A DNA stretch of 18,395 nucleotides, taken from NCBI GenBank assembly GCA_002803225.1, contig NXFV01001594.1:1-18395 (forward strand). The letters are read 5' to 3'. Below, piece by piece: positions 1 to 8,499 of this stretch (positions within the stretch are counted from its first letter, which is position 1; the number at the start of each line of letters is the position of its first letter). This DNA is from Gamarada debralockiae. Its lineage: Eukaryota > Ascomycota > Leotiomycetes > Helotiales > Hyphodiscaceae. The notes under the pieces are model-generated. The model was given only the letters and a program-made list of their open reading frames with translations. It was not told the DNA's origin and searched no databases. The translations under genes and the position numbers were made by a program.

Positions 1-780
1 CTAGCTAATATCTAAAGAGGCTTCGCCAAAGTAGGTATTTGGCCATTTTCACTACCAGTTGTACTTGATGCAATCAAGCGCCGGCCCCAAACCCCTCCTA
101 AAGCTCAAGATAAACCTTCGAAACCCCCTCCTACTCTTATAACCTCGAAATCAATCCGCCGAGCCTAAAAAGTATATAAGATAAACCCTACGAAAGAGAA
201 CCTAGACGTCATCCTTCGATCACAAGAACGACTAGCTACACAACATAAGGTCGATAAACATATCAAAGCAGGCTTACTAGAGACACTTAAGAACGAAAGG
301 AAGAGAAGAGTGCGTAGGAAAAAGTTAAATTTAGTTAGTAAGGAGGATAATAGAGCCTAGCTATACTATTCTTCTAGGGTACGTACTACCCTTGCCTATG
401 AAGCAGAAAAAGAGGCAATAGCAGCAGCAGAGAAGGCTAATAAAGAGGCAAAGAAGGTACAAGCTACTAAAGATAAGAGAAGGAAGGTAGAGGAGGCTTA
501 AGAAAGGGCTCTATAGCGTCAGGTAGCGAAGGACTTGAAGGCGAAAATAGTGGCTAAAAAATTAGCTAAAAAGGAGGCCCAAAAAAAGTAGCCAAAGCTA
601 TTAAAGAAGAATAAAAAGGAGTCCTTAATAGTAGTATTACTATATAAGAAGACTTTTAATACTTCTATAAAGGCAGTAATATTTGTTACGGAAGTTGAGG
701 TAGTCACAGAGGGGGAGGGGTCCGAAATAACCCAAACGCGGACCCAGAAGATTAGTTTACTTGCGCGCTTTAAAATATAG
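1..780 (+). mobile_element. Relic of a pogo/Fot-type (DDE_1) transposase, C-terminal part only
   Basis: Reading frame 1 from base 1 to the TAG at 778-780 translates into the tail of a fungal pogo/Fot-like transposase. It shows a GFAKVGIWPF stretch (the usual SGWRATGIWPF region), then NPTKENLDVILRSQERLA, KRRVRRKKLNLVSKED, a long Lys/Glu/Ala helical region, and a final basic KISLLARF motif. Six in-frame stops interrupt it at 13, 166, 358, 499, 514 and 589. Each lies where related proteins carry, or could carry, Gln, for example A-stop-ERAL-stop-RQ where AQERALQRQ is expected. That fits CAA/CAG-to-TAA/TAG change and RIP. The catalytic DDE part lies outside the window. I could not locate the 3' terminal inverted repeat; AT-rich sequence with no gene continues to about 900. 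Family recall supports the assignment, but no search was run. Confidence 0.82.
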
Positions 781-1236
781 TAATATTAATGTTTAATAAT
801 ATATATCTATTACTAACCTAACCATATTTTAATTTATAGAGTAAAATAATTTGTAGTTATTTAATAATAATCATTTTTATTACGTTATGGTCGCTTAGGA
901 AATGTGGGATTTTTGATGGGGTGGGATTTTCATAGGGAACCCGAGTACATAAGCATTTCCTGACGGTTTCTGTCAGAACAACTAGAGTCACGTGGAAATG
1001 ATGGGGAAAGTTGAATCGCATTTGTCCCTCGTGGGAAGGATATCTGAAAAGTTATTCCGTTCTAAATTTCATCAACGAGAGAACAGTTGTATACCGACTC
1101 TATTTCCCTGTTAAGCTTCAGGGTAGGAGGTTTAAGGTAGACTAGCTTTACCTCTACGTAAGTCTGCCACGAAATATGACCCCACCAAAGTCCATTTCTG
1201 TCTTTGCACCAGAATAGTCACTGCTCTAACCTGGGC
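781..1236. other. AT-rich intergenic stretch downstream of the transposase relic
   Basis: No convincing gene, RNA or repeat seen. The first 120 bases are very AT-rich and probably include the untranslated end of the transposon. The rest is mixed-composition sequence with stops in all frames. Confidence 0.5.
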
Positions 1237-1243
1237 CAACGGT

Positions 1244-1275
1244 GTCTCGGGACCGTACACTTTCGCAGTGCATTT
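1244..1275 (+). repeat. Left terminal inverted repeat of the 1.2-kb element
   Basis: GTCTCGGGACCGTACAC followed by TTTCGCAGTGCATTT. It matches 2394-2425 on the other strand at 27 of 32 positions. The 33 bases 1243-1275 match 18301-18333 directly at 30 of 33 positions; the three differences from that copy are all transitions. Confidence 0.75.
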
Positions 1276-2376
1276 CTAACCTCTTTCGGAATTTCTGCCT
1301 ATCATCTGTGGGGGCTCTTGATAAGGCGTAGAACCCCTGCAAAAAACGAGTTCTCTTGATGATATCACCGTAGCCATAGACAAGGTTGTGTGTAGAGACG
1401 TAATCAAGCCTGTAAAGCTTAATAGGGGTATACTTGACTATGAAATTGACTACTGTAGCAATTGGTTTATAAGACCCAACCTAGTACAAGACCCCCCTCC
1501 TTTTTATAAGGACGCTAGGAACACACCAAAATAATCCCTAAAAAGGGCCTTTAAAATAGTGACAGTTGAACTGCAAGATAGAGATAGGGTCTTGTTAACT
1601 AATTAATATAGTATATGAAACCTCCCATATTAAATCGCTCACGGATCGTCTCGCCGTCACTAGGAGCTATATTTTAAGTCTAATCGCATAAAAAAAAAAG
1701 TCAAGGGAAAGAGGGGAGGAAAAGATAGTAGGAAATCCGACCAATCTAAAGGGAAGTATGTAGTTAGTAACTGTGGTGGTTTTAATTTTAATTTTTTTTT
1801 TTCAAGCGATAATCTACCAATTCTACGGTAAGAACTGCTCTATATATACACTTTAGGTCCTTCAATTGCCACCTAGTATAACTTATACCGAAGATTCTAA
1901 TTATACTTATTTGCTACTCTATTTGTCATCTTTTTACATAGAAGTTTCTAGGCTATCTACTAGAAACTGCTAGAACCTTCAATATCCAACAAACTGTTTT
2001 AAATTGAGACGTTTTATATGCCTATTGAGAGCTCTAAAATAAAGGTTCCAATTGCGTTATCTCCACTGGCTTCTTTTGAAGCTTAGCCTTCTACTTCTCT
2101 TCTTTCTTAATACTGTATTAATTCTATAAGGCTTATTTTGCCATTGGTTTTCGTCTCGTGTAGATCGATTCAAAGTAGGCACCAACAGAGGTAGAATAGA
2201 CAATTCTAGTCGCTATAAAGGATTAATCAAAGGGAAGGGCTAGTATATAGTATATTACGACTGTAGGGAAAAGATAAAAAATATATAATATTTTATTAGT
2301 GTACGTAATGTAGGGTAAGATTCTATTAAGTTACACAGGTTCTTATGCTAATTTTGGTGGGGAGCGGTGTAGATAA

Positions 2377-2430
2377 GCAGCTCGCCGCCTTGAAAATGCA
2401 CTGCCGATTTGTACAGTCCCGAGACGGCTG
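2377..2430 (-). repeat. Right terminal inverted repeat and subterminal segment
   Basis: On the minus strand this reads CAGCCGTCTCGGGAC, then the shared GCAGTGCATTTTCAAGGCGG segment. It matches the 52 bases 18299-18350 in inverted orientation at 44 of 52 positions. The similarity extends about 20 bases further inward than the match to the left end of this element. Confidence 0.75.
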
Positions 2431-3276
2431 GGGTAGAATGTATCAGTAATGTGAACATGGTTGAATGCATCTGACTTTTCATCTCGCAGTTCGCCTGCGG
2501 GATGGATATTTTCATCACTTCATACCTATGAAAAAGGACGTACATTCCAAGGACAATGCTAAAGTTTGGTATCTTAAAAGAAACCTGGGGTCGGAACTCA
2601 GATGACCAAGCAAAAGCTTCCACGGCAGCCCTGCAGCTCGCTAAATAGTGGCTTACATACAAGACCTTCGCCCACCAACCAACGATTTCCTCAACACAAA
2701 TATTTCGTGCACACCAATCATTTCTGGGCATCTCCAATGCTGCAGGTAAGAGAATTCCCATTGCCCTGTTTCATCTGACGGGTGATTGATTGGTTTCCAA
2801 ACGATCCATGCGACCTCTGTATAATATCCGAGCACGCCTTGCTCTCTTTCGCTTGAAAAGTTGTACTCGGTCATTCAGCGCCGCTTGCTTTCAGAGCGAG
2901 TCCCGAGCCCAGTTCCAAGGTTTCTGGCCCGTTGCTCGTTGCTTCATTGGATTCTGTTGGCCCACTTGTTGGCAGAGGTCTGCATCTTGTGGGCGTTGTT
3001 TTTAGCCGCGTAGATATACATAAGACATCGCCCACCACCAGCAACTTGGTGAAGTGCACCTACATATGACTTCAAGTTTGCCCCGGGCGTGCTTTGATGA
3101 TGTTCTCGGAGCTGAGCCGCGCGCAACCCATGTATTATTAATGAAGGCCACACCCGACCTTGGTAGGTTTTATGTCTGCTGCATTTTCTTCGTTGTTTTC
3201 TCCAGACCTTGCCATCTAACTCTACTTTCCTAATCGCTCGATTGAACCCCACTGCTTTCTTGGACCATTTCGCCAC
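2431..3276 (+). other. Upstream region of the zinc-finger gene
   Basis: About 850 bases without a gene I can support. An open frame of 137 codons on the minus strand (2348-2761) runs through the transposon repeat and has no recognisable motif, so I treat it as chance. The part nearest the gene (about 3180-3276) is pyrimidine-rich (TTTTCTTCGTTGTTTTCTCC), typical of a fungal leader, so this region probably holds the promoter and 5' untranslated region of the gene starting at 3277. Confidence 0.45.
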
Positions 3277-4719
3277 ATGAGTTCCTCCGGACAAAACAGG
3301 CAGGCTTGGGAGGATTACGGTCCCTCATACACAAACCAAAACTTGCCTTCTGAGGACCCTTCCTATGGCAATCTACCAAAAGCATATGCTGCTGGCCAGC
3401 CAGGAAAACGCATGAGGAGTAATTCAAATGAGGATTCTATTTCACGCTTTTCGCAAGTCCAGGCCTGGCTAAAGTATCAGGCGACTGCAGAAGACTTTGA
3501 AAAGATATGGCGGATTTTCTTAGGTATGCCATTATCCATTGTTTTGTATTCTCTATAGTGGTACTTTTTCGCTCTTCCCGCTCACACTGATTCCACGGCA
3601 GATTCCACAGCCTCATCATCTACTCATACCTATGGAGGCACGGATCTGTTGTATCAAGGAGATTCACATCTCGAAGACGTTGGCCTAGTGACCGATATTC
3701 CGGCCCAATCCTCGATTTCAGCGGACCCGATATTGACCCCTGGATTGGGTTTATCAGGAGACTTCGGTCAATATCAGAAGTATATGGATCCCACAAGCTT
3801 CATTAAGGATTTCAACATGAACTCATCCGCTGGACAACCATCCACCCTCTCTGGGATGCCGCCAAGTGAACCTTACTACTCAGCTCTTCCATCTCGGTCT
3901 CGGGCCTCTTTGCGTTCAGAATCTTCCAATGCGGCTGCAGAAGCAACCTTGCTTCTTAGACAATCGTTCGCCAAGAGCAAGCAAGACAGAACTCGCGACT
4001 CAGTACAGTCCACCAGCTCGTACAACTCGATGAATTCAGATACGAGCATGAGATGGAGCTCAAAGCATTCTTCTACTTCATCACTTGGAGGCCAGTCAGT
4101 TCGGTCGCTCAGAAAGCCTTCCCAGAAGCCGATGCATTTGTCGGTCGCTTCGAAGAAGCCCCATAGTCGCTCATCCTCCATGAGCCGAGCCTCCAACTCC
4201 ATCCCTTCTTCTGATATCCCATGTACCTACCCTGGTTGCACAATCACATTTACAAGGGATCCAGACCGCATCAGGCATGAGTCTGTATTTCATAGCAACA
4301 AGGCCGGATACACCTGTCTTCTACACACTTGCAAGGCATCTTGCTCGGAGCTCTGCACGGACGAAATCCATAGCTCGTCGTACCATAATGCTCGACCCGA
4401 CAAGATGAAAGAGCATCTCGAGAAGGCGCACAAGTTGAGTCTCAAGCAGAGCGAGATCCCAGAGGCGTTTCTGCACTCCTATGAGCGGCAGAAAAGGGGC
4501 TGGGTATGCAGCTCTTGTGGGGAGGATATAGGGAACTGGTACGATAATGGCGATAATATTGCTGTGCATTATATGGTTTGTACGGCTGGGTTGCAGGCTT
4601 CGTTCAAGAGAATGAGTGTCGAGGAGCTGGGAATAGATGGAGCGAGGAAGGGCAGAGATATGGAGAAGGGGTGGCCTCTCCTTAGTGGTCAAGATGATCA
4701 AAGCCGCGAGTGGCTCTAG
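3277..4719 (+). CDS. C2H2-type zinc-finger protein, putative transcription factor (two exons)
   Basis: Exon 1 is 3277-3523 and exon 2 is 3602-4719, giving 454 aa. The intron (3524-3601) has donor GTATGC, a CTGATT branch-like site and acceptor CGGCAG, and it keeps the frame. The first 280 or so residues are Ser/Pro/Gln-rich and probably disordered, as in many fungal regulators. The C-terminal third holds the fingers: CTYPGCTITF, with the histidines in RIRHESVFH; then a Cys-rich segment (YTCLLHTCKASCSELC) ending in HLEKAHKLS; then WVCSSCGEDIGNW with HYMVC. Spacing in the second and third units is irregular, so this is a degenerate fungal C2H2 array rather than classic tandem fingers. It is likely nuclear and DNA-binding. 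I do not recognise the target or an ortholog name. The start is the first ATG of the open frame, after a pyrimidine-rich leader. Confidence 0.82.
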
Positions 4720-5138
4720 GCATATTTAGACAAGATGAATATCACAACTTGAGCTGGTTCTCATACCTCGCAGCGTACTTGATTTCTCAGGACTAGCTTA
4801 GTAAGAACCCAGACTGGACAATGTTGCAAGCCATGACATTATTTATAACATAATCAATTGTCGACGTCCTTTGAAATGCGCCCATACTCTAAAGCGTCGC
4901 CGGAGTAATGCTCGCCAAGTAGTGTGAACAAAGTGGAGGGATGAAGATACAGTAGCTCTGAATGATTCGGCACTCATTGAAAAGGGCATGTTTTAGCTTG
5001 ATATGATAAATTTGGTATCTCAAAGAAACATACTATCAAACATAGCAGAATACCCAAGTTAGATGACTTTTTATCCGAACATCGCATTAGCGTCTATACA
5101 AGCGACCTCAAACAGACGAAAAGCAAGGCAAAAGGTAT
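4720..5138. other. Intergenic region, convergent 3' ends
   Basis: Nothing gene-like seen. The zinc-finger gene ends at its left and the transporter relic ends at its right, so it should hold both 3' untranslated regions. Confidence 0.45.
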
Positions 5139-5459
5139 CTAGCGACCACCAATCTGGCCTATAGGAATAGGCTTGACCCAGGATACTGCAATGTTGATCG
5201 CAATAGTGATAACATCAATGATCCAGAAGGTCTTGCCATAATCAGTGCCTAGGTATCGGAAGATAATTGCGAAGATGATACCACCGAAGTTATCGGCGGC
5301 GCCAGTGACACCAGAAATGATGCCGTTGGCGAAAGGGTGGACATGCGGGACGAGGGAGAAGTTCGCTCCGTTGCCAGCCTCAAGGAAGAAGGCCATGCCG
5401 GCCACGAGTCCGAACATGGTGGAGTGGGACTTGGAGTCAACACCCCACCTGCCTACTTT
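5139..5459 (-). pseudogene. 3' remnant of a nitrate/nitrite transporter gene (NNP family, MFS)
   Basis: The minus strand encodes the last 107 or so residues of a protein very like fungal nitrate transporters (NrtA/CrnA). It has [20 protein letters not shown], then the family signature region with Gly-rich [18 protein letters not shown], a final hydrophobic helix, and the typical end QIGGR followed by TAG. Full-length members have about 500 residues and 12 membrane helices; only about the last two helices are here. Reading upstream, the frame stays open for 14 codons before the first internal Met ([14 protein letters not shown]), then meets TGA at 5460-5462. I see no trace of the first ten helices further upstream. 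In the intact family this proton-coupled carrier imports nitrate at the plasma membrane. This copy cannot do so and looks like a truncated, decaying piece. A spliced upstream exon is possible but I see no support for it. Confidence 0.78.
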
Positions 5460-5612
5460 TCAGGCGAATTCCGCAACCGAGATGTGGACAATTTGTCCGA
5501 AATGCCTGAGGCTTCACTTCGGCGCAGAGCGGAGAGCCCACCCAAAGTGACCCATTTTCACCCACTCCTCTTGAAATAGTATAACATCACATAACACCAA
5601 ATTTTACTACCC

Positions 5613-5683
5613 AGGACGCTGGCGCAACGGTAGCGCGTTCGACTCCAGATCGAAAGGTTATCCGTTCAAATTGGGCGTGGTTC
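5613..5683 (+). tRNA. tRNA-Trp (anticodon CCA), possibly degenerate
   Basis: The D arm is perfect (GCGC at 5622-5625, loop AACGGTA, GCGC at 5633-5636). So is the anticodon arm (TTCGA, loop CTCCAGA, TCGAA, 5638-5654), giving anticodon CCA. The A box (TGGCGCAACGG) is good and the B box (GTTCAAATT) is moderate. A T5 run at 5703-5707 could end RNA polymerase III transcription. The T stem (ATCCG with TGGGC) has a mismatch and two G-U pairs. The acceptor stem as I align it has only two Watson-Crick pairs, so this may be a damaged copy or a hybrid with foreign sequence at its 3' end. No intron is seen in the anticodon loop. Confidence 0.6.
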
Positions 5684-6068
5684 AAAACCTCCTTGAGATT
5701 TATTTTTGAATTTGTGCTTCTTTGTTCACTTTCGTGAGAATCGTGAATTAACCATGATGCAGTATCTGTTAAATTGGGCTGTGTAAAAGTGAAAGACCGG
5801 GAGAGGAGCAAGAATTGATATAAGAGCAGCGTTGTTCCTATCCAGCTAGAATTGTTTTGCTGTCTTTTGGTGTTGAAGTGCTCTTTTGTGGATTGTGTTT
5901 AACTTCGGTTGCGTAGGCGAGGTGGGGAAGCCTGTAGTTCAGGAGAGAGCCTTTCATTCACATATTTTGATGTTGTAAATGTAATGCGAATAGTGTGGTG
6001 AGAATGAAATGGGTCCATACAAGATAACAATCCCTAAATTCCAACCCAGGGATCAGAAAGATCAGCGA
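5684..6068. other. Intergenic region between the tRNA-like gene and the methyltransferase gene
   Basis: T/G-rich sequence without an open frame of note. Apart from the pol III-type T run just after the tRNA-like gene I see no signal. Confidence 0.4.
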
Positions 6069-7717
6069 TTAGCTGGGGTTTAAAGGCTTTCGTCCATAAA
6101 CCACGGTTCTATCTCAAAAGTCAGCAAACATTCCCAGCTCATACTTTCGATTACTCACAGAGCCCAATAAGCATGAATATTCGTATTCTTAATATCCTAC
6201 CTCACCCCCGGCAGAAGCTCCATAACTTGGTCTCTCGTCCACCCTAAGTTGCCTAGAACCTTCATACTAATGCCCTCCAACCCCTTCAACGAATCCTCCT
6301 GCCACAACTCCGCAATGTCTTTGAAATACTGACCCTTAGCCCACGGATTCGTCGGCCAGTAGAACTTCTTCTCCGTCATATCCTCGTAACAAATTTCGCG
6401 CATCCGTTGAGCGTAGAAAGGGGTGTTTGTCCAGGGCCTTCCAGATAGCCTCGCACCTCAACAACGAGCTCGCCCCAACGATATATTGCGGAGTCCATAG
6501 GGGGAGGGCCGATGTACTTAGGGGAAGGGATCCGTCTTGCATTTCAAACCAACCGCCGGGGGAGAGCGAGTTGAAGGCTTGTTGGAAGACGAGTTTTGGG
6601 GAGGTGAAGCAGACGGCGAGGGCGCGGCCGTGGACTGTTGGAAGTCAGCGAAATACTTCACTTGGAAGTCATGAAGGTTGTGCTTCCAAGAACCACGACT
6701 CGAAAAATACTTACTGTAGTCAAACCGCTCACTGAACATCCATTCATCTTCTGCGTCGTCGATCTCGAAGTGGCAGTTGGGAGGGACACTTGACTTTCCG
6801 TAAGCCTAGCTGACTCCGAATAGCTGGCGTAGTAGAGTGGAAAGTGGGACATACTATAAGGGTTGGATAGGACTCAAGTCTGTGCCAATCACAGTTGATT
6901 CGGGGTGTTGCTGAGCTTCAAACCATCAGGAAGGTCCATTCATTCCCCATTAGACATTCATCAACGTACCAAATCCAATTGCCCATATTCCGGTTCCTGG
7001 CTTTAAGTTAACTTGATTCTTGCGTTATGGTTCAAAGGTGCAAGATGGGGGAGTCTCTAACCCGTTCCAATATCGAGGAGGTTGCTGGGATTGCCAATTG
7101 GTGCCAGAGACAGATGTCCACTGAATGTCGTGTTGAACAACACGTGCTGGAAATCTGCCAATAAATTAGACCTCACGCAAAATCTCGGCGCTTTGGGGTG
7201 GGAAAATCGAGAAGTTACTTAGGCGTTCTTGCTCTTGCTGTTATCTTCATGTCAGAACCTTTCCTATTCAAGTCTTTCAAGGAAGTTTACTGACCTCATC
7301 ATTAGGCAATGGATATTCTGCATCGAATCAGAGCTGCCATACAATTTTAAATAGGATATCAAGTCACTTACTGCCTTGCTTAAACCGATGGTAAGTCCTC
7401 CCATTTCCCTCAACACGCTCATAAATACTCGATCGCGCCGACATTGTAGAGGGACTATCCCGGGTTTAGTCACTCTAACCCACATGTTGTTTTTTTCCTC
7501 AGGGCACGAACCGCGCGCTCAATCCCCCCACAGCGGAACCATGCTCGCTGGCATCGCTGCCCTCATTATTAGCGGAAGGAACAGAGGGCGCACTCCTATC
7601 TCCCCATGCGAATGGGCCTTGCATGACGTTTGAACTGTTGTGCTCTTCGGGTTGTGGTTGCGAGATAGGCTTGGCCTCTGTCGCTAGAGTGCTAGGTCCC
7701 GTGTCGGAGGAAGCCAT
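6069..7717 (-). pseudogene. LaeA-like / TAM-domain SAM-dependent methyltransferase, intron-rich and apparently broken
   Basis: Hand-spliced exons, minus strand: 7717-7512, 7454-7372, 7317-7295, 7237-7219, 7154-7062, 6996-6970, 6915-6855, 6788-6715, 6634-6159 and 6108-6069. All joins keep the frame and have GT-AG ends. The protein shows the expected order: a Ser-rich disordered N-terminus, NGRTYHRFKQG, YPLPNDE, the SAM-binding motif LLDIGTGTGIWAI, VIGTDLSPIQP, VPPNCHFEIDD, FDYIHGRAL, PGGWFEMQD, KKFYWPTNPWAKG, LGWTRDQV, IHAYW and a VVYGRKP end. This is the fungal family containing secondary-metabolism regulators and many orphan methyltransferases. Three faults lie in exon 9: apparent one-base losses near 6518 and 6456, and an in-frame TAG at 6199-6197 before the conserved IHAYW/VVYGRKP tail. 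An intron call at 6457-6517 would restore the frame across the first two faults but not the stop. It is probably a pseudogene, or a truncated allele, unless these are sequence errors. The start is Met at 7717; an in-frame Met at 7876 is possible. Confidence 0.8.
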
Positions 7718-8132
7718 CGGGGCAGTCTGTTCTCGAACTAATTTCAGGGTGAAAATGGAAGCGAGGTAGTACAGAACGAGAAACGGAGAAAGCGTGCCAA
7801 TTTTAGGGAACGAAGAATAGGATTTCAAATTATGGGATAATTGAACAAGCTTCATTTTGTCGTTATCGCCAGCCATCCCGAATTTGCAGGGGGAGGAAGA
7901 GGGCTAGAATCATGTGATTTGAATAGAGAACACGTGATATACCTTGTGAAACTTTTCAAAAGCTGCTTTCTGTTCCCGAAAACTCTTGTTTGGTTCTTCG
8001 GCATAATTGAACTCTTCAGGGATAGCATGCGGCTTCGGAAGCCTAGTACAGTTGTCTGCAGGGGACGGACGTCAAATGCCATAGGAGGCGGGCGAAGAGT
8101 TCACTGTGGAGGCGAGGATGATGATGGAGAAT
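7718..8132 (-). promoter_or_regulatory. Upstream region of the methyltransferase gene
   Basis: No gene I can support on either strand; the open frames here have no recognisable motif. It should carry the promoter and leader of the LaeA-like gene at its left and the 3' untranslated region of the small membrane protein gene at its right. No specific binding site was recognised. Confidence 0.35.
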
Positions 8133-8387
8133 TTAACTTTTTGAGCGCAAAGAGATGACAACGAAAGGAACAGTGACGACAGTAAAAGCATCGATAACTA
8201 TAATATGGTTCTGAGGAAGCGCTGAAGCAGCAACGTCCCTTACAAATTCCTGGTGGAAATGAAATGCATAGCAAGAAAGAAGAATCACAACAAGCAAAGT
8301 GTAGGTATCAAAACCGAAGTTCTGAGAAAACGGCATAGTTCTTATGAACAACGACGTTTTGGGGGTCATGGTTGCGTTGTGCTCCAT
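8133..8387 (-). CDS. Small hypothetical membrane protein (84 aa, two TM segments)
   Basis: A single open frame encodes 84 residues and ends in TAA. The N-terminus has ATG at 8387 and a second Met six codons later. Two hydrophobic stretches are visible: about residues 29-43 (YTLLVVILLSCYAFH) and about 61-78 (HIIVIDAFTVVTVPFVVI), joined by the loop EFVRDVAASALPQNH and closed by a short basic tail (RSKS). That pattern suggests a small hairpin protein of an internal membrane. I do not recognise the family and assign no function. It lies 112 bases downstream of the phosphoglycerate dehydrogenase stop, on the same strand. A spliced form with extra exons cannot be excluded. Confidence 0.45.
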   Translation of the reverse strand: MEHNATMTPKTSLFIRTMPFSQNFGFDTYTLLVVILLSCYAFHFHQEFVRDVAASALPQNHIIVIDAFTVVTVPFVVISLRSKS

Positions 8388-8499
8388 GTTAACCCTTTAA
8401 TGTATTGGAATTTTGTGTTGAACTTTCTCTCTCCATCCTAGCTATGACCTTTGACCCAAAACGCCAAGAATCTGCGACACCATCTCAACCCAGCGACTT

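Larger units (their letters stand above)
1237..2430. mobile_element. Non-autonomous TIR element, about 1.2 kb, AT-rich interior
   Basis: The left end at 1244-1275 and the right end at 2394-2425 are inverted copies of each other, matching at 27 of 32 positions by eye. Both start from the core GTCTCGGGAC and run inward to GCAGTGCATTT. The right outer edge reads GTCCCGAGACGGCTG (2416-2430). The interior is AT-rich, has homopolymer A and T runs, and has no open frame of useful size, so the element cannot move itself. I could not find a clear target-site duplication, so the exact outer limits and the superfamily are uncertain. A third copy of the end sequence lies at the other edge of the window (18297-18366), which shows that this is a dispersed repeat. 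Confidence 0.62.

Noticed and set aside
519..707. 62-codon minus-strand frame rich in Phe
   Set aside because: It is the antisense shadow of the Lys-rich tail of the transposase relic.
2348..2761. 137-codon open frame on the minus strand
   Set aside because: It runs through the inverted repeat of the TIR element, has no recognisable motif and no splice or leader context.
6418..6424. One-base insertion in the CCCC run as the cause of the methyltransferase frame change
   Set aside because: The family-like frame (GRPWTNTPFYAQRM) already runs across this run, so the break lies further upstream near 6456.
6197..6852. Four separate small minus-strand genes
   Set aside because: They are pieces of one spliced methyltransferase gene split by introns, two apparent one-base losses and a stop.
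7499..7876. Stand-alone 125-aa gene
   Set aside because: It is the first exon of the methyltransferase gene (Met 7717 onward) read through its first intron, plus 5' leader.
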